Source: Cryptomeria japonica (taxonomy: Eukaryota; Streptophyta; Pinopsida; Cupressales; Cupressaceae). Taken from it: a stretch of 64,000 nucleotides of DNA. The notes under the pieces are model-generated. The model saw only the letters and a list, made by a program, of their open reading frames with translations. It was not told the origin of the DNA and ran no database searches. The stretch covers positions 24,510,406-24,574,405 of the forward strand of contig NC_081409.1 of the NCBI RefSeq assembly GCF_030272615.1, written 5' to 3'. Shown here piece after piece: positions 32,722 to 42,097 of this stretch (its first letter is position 1; each line of letters starts with the position of its first letter). The translations under genes were made by a program, and so were the position numbers.

Positions 32722-33042
32722 TTATTGTGATTGAGTTTCCTCTTGTGGTTTTAGAGTATACTTTTTTGCAAAATCCACAACTGATACTATTGTTCCAACT
32801 GGAAATGTGTTCTTGCATATGCGAAACTGTCCATCAAGCCATCGGGCATGTTGGGAATGTTTCACATATTTTGGAACAATATGAGTTTTAAACTCACTAA
32901 TAAATGCATTCACACTATTCTGTTCTGTAATCAATTCTAAACGTTTCCCCATCTTTCCATCCTTTAGAGGGTATTCTATATTTTTAAATCTCCTAACATC
33001 AACCATTTTTTGTCCAAACTCAGATGAAACATGTTCATGCAA
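32722..33042 (-). pseudogene. Transposase segment with the first catalytic Asp
   Basis: 106 codons ending in GTIVSVVDFAKKYTLKPQEE. The D-F-A-x-x-Y motif is the likely first acidic residue of an RNase H-like fold. The family usually has E-N-Y where this copy has K-K-Y. A TAA at 32722 separates it from the next part, which continues in the same order. Confidence 0.6.
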
Positions 33043-33327
33043 ACATTCACCTATCGAAGAATAGTTCCCACATAAATTGCAAAGACCATAAATGCATGAA
33101 CTGGAAAGAAATAATTGTTCATTAGGTGGTTTACAAAATAAACTTCCAATAAAATCTTTTATAGTTTCAGGTGGAACATAAACACCACAATCCTACACAA
33201 GATCATTACCATGCAACATACAACGAATATATCGAAAAACATCATAATAGTAACGAAACTGGACATGAGTTTTACAACAACAAGATATTCTTTGTTTATT
33301 GATTTTAACATACCAGGGTTTGCATTT

Positions 33328-33903
33328 TTAAAATGATCTTTGACTAATTCGTAAATTCATTAACATAGATTCATCACTAAATTTTTTAAAGAATTCAGTT
33401 TGAGTCATGTCAAGAAGATGTTTTGGATGAGGATCACGAATTTTTGATCCCACCCTTAACTTTAAAACATCTCTAGCATTTGATGAAACTCTAGTGTTAT
33501 CATGCCAAAATTTTGCAATTAATTGTTTAGTTTCATCATTTAATTTCATGTCCGACCTTTGAAGTCTACCACTAAAACTCCAACAATGGTTTAGTGGATC
33601 AATTTCAATTGTGTCTCTTCTTTTGACCGCTCTTGACAAGGTTCTACGATGTAAGTTCAAATAGCCACTTATATCACTTAACATTCTTTTACTAACAATC
33701 ATTTTGTCAACTATAGCAGTCGTTATAACTCTACGTGCTGCATTCTTATCTTTAGATCGACTTGTTTTTCTTATAGAATCGATGGCACTGGCAATAGTAG
33801 ATACAACTTGCTTATATGATTCATCTTTTCTTTTTGGTTTTGCATAAATACCTATTTTTTTCATGACTTTACGCATTTTTAACATTTTTATTAATTGTAG
33901 CAT
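33328..33903 (-). pseudogene. Transposase segment: helical DNA-binding-like region
   Basis: 191 codons rich in Lys/Arg and helical patterns, including KQVVSTIASAIDSIRKTSRS, SGYLNLHRRTLSRAVKRRDT and LNDETKQLIAKFWHDNTRVS. The pattern (a helix with LHRRTLSRAVKRR) looks like a helix-turn-helix plus linker before the catalytic core. The protein continues after a stop at 33328 into the Cys-rich part in the same general direction. Confidence 0.6.
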
Positions 33904-34612
33904 TAATTGACATTAGAATCCTAACTTTTTATTATAGAAAAATTGTTTATATAATCTGTTTGCATGTGTTCTGATTTGTCTCCAAGAAACTAACCCATTA
34001 AGATTATCTAGCACATTGCTATCAATAGTAAACAAATTACATTCATTTTCTTTTAGAGAGGGTGGTGTAATATTTTCAATTTTTATTTATTTTCGTATTG
34101 GTGTATGAAATTTATATCCAGCTTCATTTAAATCAGCAATTTGATTGGCATCATAGTCATCGGGATTTAAAAACATACCAGGATTCGCATCCACATCAAC
34201 ATTTGCATCAACAGTCATACCCGTGTGTGGTTCTACATTTCTTGCATCCATCATGATGTCTTCAAATTCTCTCATCTACAACGGGCACTGAATTAGATGC
34301 TTCAGAAGTGTTATTCAATTGTCGTTGTTTTGATCTTCGATCTCTTTGGCATTTTGCCTCCTTCTCTCTTTGTGCTTGAATTTCGTCCACTGTCATTGTC
34401 CTCTTTTTTTTCTTTTGACATTGCTTAGAACCCATTTTTACAAACTCTTCTTCAAAAAATAATATCTTTTTACTGAGTTCTTCAAAAAATCGTGTAAAAA
34501 ATATTAAAAAGTACTGCCAAATGATGTAAAAAATCTTTGTCAGTACGGATTTCAATGATAGTGTCATAAATCGATGCAATCTATCTTCTTTTTTACAGTA
34601 ACGGTTATTTAG

Positions 34613-34738
34613 AAACGGGGGCCCGTTATTTAAATAACGGGCCCCAAAATGGGGCCCGTTGTTAAATCTAATGGGCAAAAAATGAAACGGGCCACCGTTT
34701 TCGAAACGGGCCCCCGTTTTCGAAACGGGCCCCCGTTT
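34613..34738. repeat. Right-arm cluster of GC palindromes of element B
   Basis: About six copies of aaacgggcccccgttt-type motifs occur in 126 bases, immediately upstream of the transposase start at 34436 (minus strand). Subterminal repeats that bind the element's own protein are known for CACTA and Mutator elements, and a similar role is inferred here. The cluster could also act in the transposase promoter. Confidence 0.8.
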
Positions 34739-34855
34739 ATAAAATTTGAATTCAAAACCCGCCTCTTGCCTCGGGATTAGGCCTGGGATAGGCCTGGGAT
34801 GGCCACACCTGAGACATGAACCTGCAAATTCAAAGCTCCATGAATGAAAGTACAA

Positions 34856-35651
34856 ATATGATGAAATGAAATAGTTTACGTGCCTCTAATCAGAGAATTT
34901 TTATACGAAATTGAAACCCATCTCAGATTATACTGTCTAGATTCTAAATATGTAAATTAATATAAAAATTGATTATTTTAACTATTTTTCATTTAATTTA
35001 TACTAAATCAGGTTCATAAATTTGAAATATTAACTAATTTTCTTAATTTAATAACTTTTTTATTTTAATGAATTTTGAAAAAAAAATTATATGTCATCAA
35101 TATACACAAAATTCTTTTCAATTTAAAAAAAAAATTCAAAAAATGCTAAGTTTACGTCAAATTATGTGGGTCGTACACGTCAAATTTTTAAAAAGATAAT
35201 TACGACCATTAAAAAATTAATTAAAAAAAAATATTTGAAAAAAAAATACAGAAAAATATGCTCATCAATCTTCAGTGTCTTACAAACCATTTCCCAAAAC
35301 GGTTTGAGAAAATAATTGTAATTGTGTCAAAAAGTGTGGGTCGTACACATGCATGGTATGGTCCTGAAACAGGCATTTTTAAAACATAGTTTTTAGAACT
35401 CCATTCAAAAAGTTATTTTTTATTATGTGGGTATTAAAATAAATTATATATTTGAAAAGTACACTCAGAGAGATATCTTTTATATTACTAGCTTTTTCCA
35501 AGATTCAATCTCTAAGTGTTTCAAAATTTAAGCTCAAGTGAGACAAAATCTGAAAAACAGGGAAAACACTTCCACTTTTTGGCCAAAAAGTGGACTCATC
35601 TTCTTGCACTGACCCGTGAAACCTGCCACCTAATCACTACTGTTTTCAATA
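34856..35651. other. Right arm of element B, noncoding
   Basis: Very AT-rich DNA with two near-identical copies of tgtgggtcgtacac (35165 and 35332) and a perfect 22-bp palindrome at 35569-35590 (arms ccactttttgg). There is no gene. If the tentative border is right, this is the right end of element B. Confidence 0.45.
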
Positions 35652-35663
35652 TGTGCTCTGCAA

Positions 35664-36429
35664 CCTTGAGCACTGCCTTGAAGACTCTTGAGTTGTCTAA
35701 GGAATCATCATCTGTTGACCCAGACCCACTATCATCCATATCCATCCAATCAGGTTGGTGAGCCATATCTCCCTTCTCTGCTTGTGACGTCAAATTGCTT
35801 GGTATAATTCCCGTTGTCCCCGCTCCTGTCAATGGCCACTTTTGCTTCAAACTAGAAAATCATCTTTGCACTTCTTCATCTAAGTCCATAGGTTCATAGT
35901 CTTCTATGAAATTATCTGTGCAAAGGTTGTCATCATCATGGGAGTGCCTCTTTCTTTTTTCCAAGGCCATGCCATCTGCAGAGCTCTGCTCTATTACCTC
36001 ACTCCAATCTGCACCCTCGTCATCCTGGGAGTCCACAGCAGATTCAACTTGGGTCTCTAATGACATACACTCTTCATCTTGCAATCTCTTGAGTTCATCA
36101 TCTTCAACGACAACCTCTTTTCCAGCATCTTTCTGCTCAGAAATTCCAGCATCTATACAGGGACTATCATGGCGTTCAACCTTTACCACACAAATTCCAA
36201 TAACCTCCTGACCATTAACAATTTGGCCAATAAGTGCCAAGGCTGGCTCAAGGGGAGAGCAAATAAGAATCCTAACATCCTTTTCTTTCGCTAGATTCTC
36301 CTCTTCAACTAAGTCCCCCTCTTTCTTCCAGCCATCCCACCAATGTGTGTGGCGCTTGAAGCATAGTTTTACATGGAACGTAAAACTGCCATAGAAGTTA
36401 TAAGTTTTACCTTCTCCTTCTTCCTCCAT
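35664..36429 (-). pseudogene. Element A ORF, 5' part (unrecognised acidic protein)
   Basis: The reading starts MEEEGEGKTYNFYGSFTFHV 19 bases after the PBS and runs 189 codons to a TGA at 35860. It stays open beyond that in the same frame toward 35664. After residue 90 it is rich in Asp/Glu and Ser, with KRKRHSHDDD as a possible nuclear localisation signal. It shows no zinc knuckle, protease or polymerase motif. The same reading, with stops, is found in the second copy at 50786-51350, so it belongs to the family and is not a chance ORF. It could be a captured host gene fragment. The reading is cut by element B. Confidence 0.55.
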
Positions 36430-36448
36430 CTCTGGTCAAGCCAACATG

Positions 36449-36460
36449 GCTCTGATACCA
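36449..36460 (-). other. Primer-binding site of element A
   Basis: The minus strand reads TGGTATCAGAGC, complementary to initiator-methionine tRNA, two bases inside the 5' LTR. This fixes element A's orientation as minus. Confidence 0.85.
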
Positions 36461-36462
36461 AT

Positions 36463-36700
36463 TATAAAGATTAGAATGAGCAAATAAAACGATAACAAAA
36501 ACAAAAAAAGCAAACAACACACGATTTATCGTGGTTCGGCAAATTTGCCTACATCCACACTCAAAGTAGGGAATAACTTCTATTAATCAACTTTAATACA
36601 TGGGCTACACACATCCATTATATAATCATATTCAGATATGAAATGAACAATTGGGAGAACGCGAAGGGTCATGTAAACATTGGGCTTCACATTCCCAACA
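36463..36700 (-). repeat. 5' LTR of element A
   Basis: On the minus strand it begins TGTTGGGAATGTGAAG at 36700 and ends CTTTATA at 36463, where the final CA has decayed to TA. The PBS lies two bases beyond. It aligns over its full length with the copy at 15647-15884 and with the third LTR of the same family at 51373-51621. Confidence 0.9.
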
Positions 36701-36769
36701 ATTCCAAGATCTACAATAGGGAAGCTATTGAGAAAGGATCTAATTAAACTTTACACATCGAGGCTTTAA
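36701..36769 (+). pseudogene. Terminal half-exon of the 4CL-like gene beyond the 21-kb insertion
   Basis: After the LTR end the sequence reads IPRSTIGKLLRKDLIKLYTS, then RL and a stop at 36767-36769. This is the family's C-terminus, including the Lys of the GK-I/L-L-R-R/K motif that contacts the adenylate. Removing one copy of attcc and everything from 15647 to 36700 joins the exon in frame with 15646. That shows a single exon was split by the insertion and that the 21-kb gap is not an intron. Confidence 0.85.
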
Positions 36770-37049
36770 AACTTCTAAGATATAAGTGTAAGATTTGGTA
36801 GTAAAACCACCTAAGAATGTAGGCAAATGAAATGAAAACAAAAAAGAGAATAAATTAAATTATATTCTATTTTAGAGGAATGCTAAGAATATAGGAATTA
36901 GTGATTACAATGTGACTTATTAGCACATATAGAATATGTTATCTAGAGGTAAAACACAATAAATATGGGATAAAGTGCAAGAAGTCTCTAAGTAAAATTA
37001 ACTAAGTGTGAAAAGGATTGAAGTGGAGAATTAGCTAGGAAATAGAGTA
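36770..37049. other. 3' flank of the 4CL-like gene
   Basis: AT-rich, with no ORF of note. It would hold the 3' UTR of the 4CL-like gene before a copia relic begins. Confidence 0.4.
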
Positions 37050-38330
37050 CTTAGGATATATGTCTGGTTCATACCAACACCCTTCCTCAAATGTAACTTA
37101 GGAAGAAGAAAAGAGTAAAACACTCAAGATGGGCCTCAATAATAAGGCCAGATGAGAAACCCATATATAAATATCCTCTTAGAATAGAGAAGGAAAAAAA
37201 TCTAGTGAAATAAGTTCCCCTCCATGAGAGAAAAGGGCGAGAAGGCCTATGTGTATCTAGAATAGTCATGAATGAAGATAAGTAAGTAGTAGGCCTTGCT
37301 AAAAGACATAGATGGAAAGGAACTGACCAGGTTACTGTAGAGAAATTCAAATACTTCTTAAACCCTCCAAACCTTTCCTTCGTTGAACTTGTTCTTAGAG
37401 GTTTTCCCAAGACACAACCTTAACAAATGCCATCAAAAACATTGGTACAAGTAAGCATGACACCATGTTCTCTACACTAAGCTATTGAGGGTAGTGGTAG
37501 TTGAAATAGTTGAACCAGTCATGCGATAGTTTTCTCAAAGAATCCAAATGCCTAAGCAATATTGTAGTGGGGTCATTATCTACAAAGTGAGAGAAAGAAA
37601 AAAGATTAGAGTGGTGACCAATCTTTCTTACTACACTAAGAGCATCATCTTCAAGATCCTTGATGGAAACAAAATTTGGGGTAAATTCAACCTTCTTTCC
37701 ATTCTAGAAATGAGTGATTTGGTTGATAGAGAGAAGGTTGGCTGACAATTTAGTTGTAATAATTGCCAACATGGACTAAACCTTTTCCAATGACATCCAT
37801 AGGAGAATCATCCTAGATGAGAATATGGGGCACAAACCAAGGCTCTAACAAAAAAAATGTTATTTGTTAGAAGTCATACGACATAAAACACTTGAGATAA
37901 GAATCAATCAACTAAAAGAATTTGTTAAAAAAACAAGAGAAATTGCTTTCCCTTCATTTGATTTGGAAGGAATGGAAGGTTGTGTGTGATAAGGATTGTA
38001 GATTAATGTTGTTCTTTTTTAGAAGATGTTTTAGCTCATTGATTTTCTTCTTATGACATGAATGTTTCTAATGACCAACATTTTTAAAAAAGTTGCAAAT
38101 TGTTCTTTCCTTCTTTTGAGAGTTCCCTTTGGATGAAGAGGGTATAGAGTTTGATTTTGATATGGACGTCTTATGTTTCTTGTCAGATTGATCTACCTCT
38201 CTTTGTCCCTTTAGCTGATGAGCCAACAAAAAATAAGACTAAGATGGCTTTAGGAGACCCATGTAAAGTACCTTCTTTTGTTCATGCATCAACATCTCAA
38301 AGAAGGAATTGAATGAAAATATAGTGTATG
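37050..38330 (-). mobile_element. Heavily decayed Ty1/copia relic (gag zinc knuckle to integrase)
   Basis: On the minus strand, 38038-38105 reads like a damaged zinc knuckle (CNFFKNVGH, stop, KHSCHKK). 37600-37760 resembles the pre-integrase phrase (KVEFTPNFVSIKDLEDDAL). 37087-37410 gives an integrase trace in two frames, FMTILDTHRPSRPF in one and IHDYSRYT in another. Stops occur every few dozen bases. No LTR was found. Confidence 0.55.
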
Positions 38331-38339
38331 AGGAGTGTA

Positions 38340-39707
38340 GATTCTATAAGAACTATTCTAACACTTATGTAAGAACTTATGCCATATGAGGATGCAAATG
38401 TGGACGTAAATGAGGACTATGTAAGGACTATAATAAGGATGTAAATGAGGATTATAAATGGGGACTGATGCAAAACCCATGGACTCTAAGAAATCCTATG
38501 ATTGTAAGTAGTGAGATGTTTATGTTGTGAAATTTTTGGACCTTGTTTATACTGTTGATGTTTGACAATGGACTTGTTTGAGTAACTTTGTTTGTGTGAA
38601 TTTTTGTTTCCTTTTTTGAGAACATAGTCTGAAGATAAGTATGGCTGAATGAGTTATGTTCTGACACACTCTAAGAATTGTAATCATAAAATTTCAATAG
38701 TCCATAATGATATGTTGTTTTATGCTTCTAGATTTGATTGTGTAGTTTTTTATGCTGCCAATGTTTTGAATCAAATACCATGTAGTTTTTTGACTTTGTT
38801 GTTTTCTTACCTTGATGATGGATCATGGCATTTGATCTAAAATGTTGGTAGCATAAAAAACTACATAGTCAAATTTAGAAGCATAAAACAACATAACACT
38901 AAGAATTCAGAGTTATGCAAGGAAGGGCCTGAAATAGCCCAAAATCAAAATTGAGTCAATACAAGTTTAACACAAGCGATACAAAAAACCACATAACAAA
39001 CAATTCTTAGGTTGAATAGTTGAATCCATTCAATGAGGCCCTTACGAAAGACCGAAATAAGACAAATAGATAGAGAATCTAGTAGCGTTGTCTCTGCTCC
39101 ATGGCACACCCATTTTAGGCATGTCAGTTTCTCCTACCCCAAAGATCTTGAGATATTATCACTGAGGGATTTTTGTCTCATCAAGCAAAGCACATGAAGG
39201 GTATCTATGGGGTATGATGCGCACTCCTAGAATCATGAATGTAAGGATTTTTAGATAATAAATTTGGTTCATATTGAGGGAACTTTTGGGGTAAATTAGG
39301 TGGCTATACATGGCGCGACTAGCTCATTTAAGAGATATCCCAGCCTATAGAACACAGGTTTTTACACATTTGGCAAACAAGCACCAAGAGATTTTGACTT
39401 TCACTAGGATCACAGAGGTATTTGCATGTCGATACTGAAGGAAACTATTGGTGTAACATAGCGGCACCACTTGATTTATAATTTTCACCAAAATAATGAA
39501 TATTTCTTTAGTGGACTGAAAGAGAGTATCACTTGGGTCGTTCCCTTCTAGAACCAGCAAGGATCCAAAATGCAGGTCCTATTTCTAAAGCATCGTTAAC
39601 ACTTTGCACCCAAGTACATGAAAACTAGGGGACATGATAGTGTGTGTTAACAGTAGGACCACTCCAAACAGAGAGCAAGCTCTCAAAGATTATTTCCTTT
39701 AAGGTGG
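38340..39707. other. Intergenic stretch with a hairpin, no gene
   Basis: Short ORFs only. The notable structure is the inverted repeat at 38711-38895, listed separately. 38900-39700 shows no motif that I recognise. Confidence 0.5.
38711..38895. repeat. Inverted repeat with 69-bp arms and a 47-bp loop
   Basis: The arm 38711-38779 (starting tatgttgttttatgcttcta) pairs with 38827-38895 over its whole length. About nine of 69 positions differ, and most of these would be G:U pairs in a plus-strand transcript. It could be a MITE of the snap-back type or a young miRNA/siRNA-producing hairpin. No flanking duplication was confirmed. Confidence 0.75.
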
Positions 39708-41147
39708 TGTAGGAGCACCAAGTGAACCAAGTGTACCTCCTAATTCCAATGACCTATATGGGGTCAAATGTGAACATTTTTAGTTCTGAAAATAAGGTCT
39801 AATGAGACCAATAGCATTGTAATAAGGTCATTTGACCATTCATGTAATCAAGTTGTCTAGCTGGTCCTAGGAAGGTCCTGATTTGGCCAATATTGTGCAA
39901 ATGAGTCAAAATGGGTCAAATTGATGTAATAATGTAAAATTTGGTTCCAACAGTCCTTTCATATCTATTTGGACCTTATTCAATGTGTTTAAGGTCATGG
40001 TTTAATAAAATGTTGAAAGTTGTCATTATTGGCAAATGTTGTCATGAACAACTTTTCTTTGTAAAGGGCAGTTTTATGTCTCCAATGGTCAAATGGAGTT
40101 GAAAAGGTGGTTGGATTAGTTATATAGGTTGTATGGGTATAAATATATCCCTTTCCCTCGAATGGAATGGTGGAAGAATTGTAATTAGATGATAAAGGGC
40201 AATAAAAATATTCAAATTGTGAAAAATTCCCTGTGAATTCTAACGCTACTAGTCTGAGTTTGAACTGTTTTCCATACCAAGAGGCATTGAATGGCATTTA
40301 TGGTTTCTAACTTTGAAAATGTAGGAGAGACCATAAATGCATGAGGATAGCTTAGGGGTGGTGAGTCATAAGTTGACAAAGAGTATAACCGGTGCCATGT
40401 ATTAGTCTGAGAGTTTGCATTGAATGAGGGCATCATTTTATGATGGATTAGTCTACACAAGTCATTTTAATGGTGTTGGATCCTTTGGTTGGGTCTATAA
40501 GTGATCAAAAGTGAAAGATTGGGAAAGCCCTAGGTGTGGGTTCCTAAAAGTGAGGGTTTTGTATTTGAATAGTAAATGGGCATGGCACCACATAAAACCT
40601 TGAAAATCCTTTGTTTTGAAACATTTCCTAAGAATTTGTTTGGGTGTGAAGGTCTAGAGTTGTGATCCAAAGTGTTTTCCTTTGGAAAAGTGGGCTAATT
40701 TGGACTAATCCTAGTAGGAAAGGGTATTGAAACTGGGTATTGGTCCAAAAAAACCATATCTGAAATTTAAGTATGTTGTGAAACTTGCAAATGGGTATCT
40801 GAAAGTGTTTTTTTTTCCAAGTGGTTTGGGAAATTTTTGAGTTAATGTGCAAATACTCGATTTGAAGGGCTAGTAGGAATAAACCAGTTAAGTGTTGTTT
40901 TGTGTATTGGGGATTGAACTAGTCAACTTGGGTATGTGGAATCTTGTGTCAGGATGTCATAGGTGTGTTAAACCCATGAGTCATGTTTGGTTAATCCATT
41001 GAAGTTCAAAAGTCCATTTGAGTGATTTGGTGAAGGTTTGTGAGTGCAAGGTGTGAAGGGTTGAGGAACCTAGTATTGGTTGGCTGAAGTGTATTTGTCC
41101 CAAGTCATTTGAGTGAGATGAATAAGTTGACACAAGGCTCCACATCA
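39708..41147 (+). repeat. 5' LTR of the gag-protease gypsy element
   Basis: 1440 bp. It aligns along its full length with the 3' LTR, except that it lacks about 215 bp present there at 43770-43985. ORFs on its minus strand are incidental. Confidence 0.9.
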
Positions 41148-41150
41148 TAT

Positions 41151-41162
41151 TGGTATCAGAGC
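41151..41162 (+). other. Primer-binding site of the gag-protease gypsy element
   Basis: tggtatcagagc lies three bases after the 5' LTR. It is complementary to initiator-methionine tRNA, as in plant chromovirus-type gypsy elements. Confidence 0.85.
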
Positions 41163-41230
41163 AAGGAAGTAGGTCTCTGAAGAACATAGTTGGGTTTTGA
41201 GAGAAGAGTAAGTAAGAGGTTGAAGTCAAG

Positions 41231-42097
41231 ATACCTCCTAAGAGTGTGGGTACTGCTAGAGAGTTACAAGAGTTGAAGGAGAAGAATGCAAGGTTTCAAG
41301 AATCCTATAATGCGGTGATGGCAAGGATTGAAGCATTAGAGTCCAATCAAATAAGGAATGTTGATATAGGAGATGTGAGTGATGAAGAGGAAGAATAAGA
41401 GGATTTCCAAGAAGAACAAGAGGAAGAACAAATAGATCCTAAAAAGCAGGGGACACTCAGATTGTTAAAGGTAGTAAAAGTTGATCAATACAAGGCAAGA
41501 GTTGACCTACCTATGTATGGTGGGAATCTAAATGAAGAAGAGTTGCTTGATTGGGTAGCAGCCATTCATACTTATTTTGAGAGTGAAGAGGTGCTAGAGG
41601 ATCAAAGGGTGAAAGTGGCAAAGACAAAGTTGAAAGGACATGATCTCCTATAGTGGGATTATAAATAGGTAGAAAGAAGAAAGAAAGGCAAAGCCAAGAT
41701 CATATCTTGGGACATGATGGTTGCAAAACTTAAAGGTAAATTTCTTCCTAGAGACTATGAAGTTCAAATGTTTAAGAAATTGCAAAGTTTAAAACAAAAG
41801 GATTTAAAGGTGAAGGCATATGCAAATGAGTTTTATAAGTTGAGTATAAGAGGAGGAAGAGATGAAGATGAAGTTGAAAAGGTGGCTAGGTCCCTTGGTG
41901 GTATTAGATTCAATAATCAAGATGACTTGGTGATTGCTAACCCCAAAAGTGTGGAAAAATATTTCCAATCGGCACTCAGGGTTGAGAAGAAAGTCAAAAG
42001 AAGGCAAGAGAAATCCACAAGAGGAAGAGGCGGTAGAAATAATAGAGGTAGAGGTGCATTTCCTTCACTAAAAGAAACCCATGACTTGATCATTTGA
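41231..42097 (+). pseudogene. gypsy gag, degraded
   Basis: The frame opens at ATA 41231 (ATA-CCT-CCT-AAG, probably a mutated ATG start) with a coiled coil around ELQELKEKNARFQESY and an acidic stretch. It runs through stops at 41396, 41651 and about 41666 to 42097. The capsid signature is FESEEVLEDQRVKVAKTKLK and WDMMVAKLKGKFLPRDYEVQ, then the typical F-x-L-x-QKDLKVKAYANEFYKL. A frameshift near 42090 separates it from the zinc-knuckle reading. Confidence 0.8.

Larger units (their letters stand above)
31407..34436 (-). pseudogene. Element B DDE-like transposase gene (broken)
   Basis: The minus-strand reading starts MGSKQCQKKKKRTMTVDEIQ at 34436, a basic, possibly DNA-binding N-terminus. Helical segments follow (33328-33903). 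A Cys-rich part comes next (RISCCCKTHVQF, then CIYGLCNLCG near 33060-33290), then a likely nuclease core: VVDFAKKYTLK, IIWSDNCTRQF and FFEAGHGKGEHDGAGA. These resemble an uncharacterised eukaryotic family with D-F-x-E-x-Y, S-D-x4-Q-F/Y and F-F-E-A-x-H-G-K-G-x2-D-G, as I recall it. A phase-matched intron (31793-31915) separates a last exon with GIEYWLARCVEPK. At least two frameshifts and several stops (near 34265, 33300, 33190, 32715 and 32015) show that this copy is dead. Confidence 0.65.
16775..35651. mobile_element. Element B: autonomous-type DNA transposon of unassigned superfamily
   Basis: The block inside element A carries two convergent genes: an unknown protein (plus, 21848-24442) and a DDE-like transposase (minus, 31407-34436). 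Clusters of a GC palindrome lie in its left arm (16773-17010) and right arm (34613-34738). The flanks atgcgctctgcaa (16762-16774) and atgtgctctgcaa (35651-35663) match at 12 of 13 positions and may be a target duplication. I could not find terminal inverted repeats at exactly these points, so the borders are tentative. Copia element C sits between the genes' 3' ends. The left arm of about 5 kb may contain further old insertions. Confidence 0.6.
15647..36700 (-). mobile_element. Element A: small non-autonomous LTR element, now enlarged by nested insertions
   Basis: Two 238-bp LTRs (15647-15884 and 36463-36700) in the same orientation flank the block. A 5-bp target duplication, attcc, lies just outside them (15642-15646 and 36701-36705). 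On the minus strand a PBS follows the right LTR and a purine tract precedes the left one. The LTRs differ at about 18 of 238 positions, so the insertion is fairly old. Without the DNA transposon B inside it, A would be only about 2.2 kb, and it has no gag or pol domain that I recognise. Confidence 0.9.

Noticed and set aside
34437-34855. N-terminal extension of the transposase ORF through the GC palindromes
   Set aside because: The reading is open but low in protein character. The basic start at 34436 is more plausible, and the palindromes look like regulatory or subterminal repeats.
15647-36700. Reading the 21-kb gap in the 4CL-like gene as a giant intron
   Set aside because: The gap is bounded by matching LTRs and a 5-bp duplication, and the exon is restored exactly when they are removed. 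No splice sites lie at those points.
41151-41162. tggtatcagagc sites taken as tRNA gene fragments
   Set aside because: They sit directly inside LTRs at four places and are primer-binding sites. No tRNA cloverleaf surrounds them.
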